Assembly: GCA_900549625.1 (NCBI GenBank) | Contig: URPE01000022.1 | Span: forward strand, 1 to 21,143 | Source: an uncultured Mycoplasmatota bacterium | GTDB lineage: Bacteria > Bacillota_I > Bacilli_A > RF39 > UBA660 | Direction: 5' to 3' | DNA length: 21,143 nt | Shown: piece by piece, positions 21,089 to 21,143 of the stretch | Layout of the letters: each line of letters opens with the position of its first letter | Position numbering within the stretch: the first letter of the stretch is position 1 | Program-made: the position numbers and the translations under genes | The notes under the pieces: generated by a model | What the model was told of the DNA's origin: nothing | Databases searched by the model: none | Seen by the model: the letters and a program-made list of their open reading frames with translations, nothing else

Positions 21089-21143
21089 TATTTTCATAAT
21101 TCTATAACTATTATATTAACTACATAATTATATATTATTTACT

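Larger units (their letters stand above)
14783..21143. mobile_element. Probable integrative mobilizable element (both ends unresolved)
   Basis: From the end of the tRNA operon onward the window has only mobility functions: a small unknown ORF, a large serine recombinase, a non-coding block full of inverted repeats, a MobV relaxase, and an IS1634-like element. No replication initiator, coupling protein or conjugation pilus gene is visible, so the element would be mobilized by a helper. No direct repeats marking its ends were found. The right side runs out of the window. Confidence 0.55.

Overview
This window looks like chromosome from a low-GC, walled member of the Firmicutes/Bacilli, probably an uncultured gut-type Mollicutes relative (RF39/Erysipelotrichia-like); the lineage is an inference from gene content. 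The support is A+T-rich coding DNA, standard bacterial code with TGA as stop, encoded CCA ends on the tRNAs, consensus TTGACA/TATAAT promoters, a sortase with its surface substrate, and a spoVB-comN-rel-dtd gene order that resembles the Bacillus arrangement.

Region 1 (1-2774) holds the 3' end of a surface-type protein whose last ~180 bp change sharply in base composition, which could be the variable region of a diversity-generating retroelement target. A small membrane-anchored protein of unknown function follows, then a SpoVB/MOP-family flippase on the minus strand.

Region 2 (2806-6340) is one plus-strand operon: a ComN-like regulator, an MBL-fold hydrolase, a long RelA/SpoT homologue and D-aminoacyl-tRNA deacylase. 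The Rel protein keeps all visible synthetase residues, but its hydrolase motif HDxxED reads HExxNH, so it is probably synthetase-only.

Region 3 (6352-9542) contains pyruvate phosphate dikinase and a decayed fic gene that has lost its catalytic histidine.

Region 4 (9647-14300) has a PfkB-family kinase coupled to an Smr-domain protein, a secreted beta-helix surface protein with a C-terminal sorting signal, a class B sortase next to it, and an orphan 140-aa protein behind two tandem consensus promoters.

Region 5 (14304-14773) is a tRNA cluster: Gln(CTG) on the minus strand, then Met/Ile2(CAT) and Leu(TAG) on the plus strand.

Region 6 (about 14783 to the end) is mobile DNA. It holds a small unknown ORF, a large serine recombinase preceded by a leader-peptide/terminator attenuator, about 490 bp of non-coding DNA dense in inverted repeats (candidate oriT), a MobV relaxase whose -10 box sits inside a perfect 20-bp palindrome, and an IS1634-like insertion sequence with recognisable inverted repeats. 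Together this looks like an integrative mobilizable element carrying an IS; neither end of the element can be fixed from this window.
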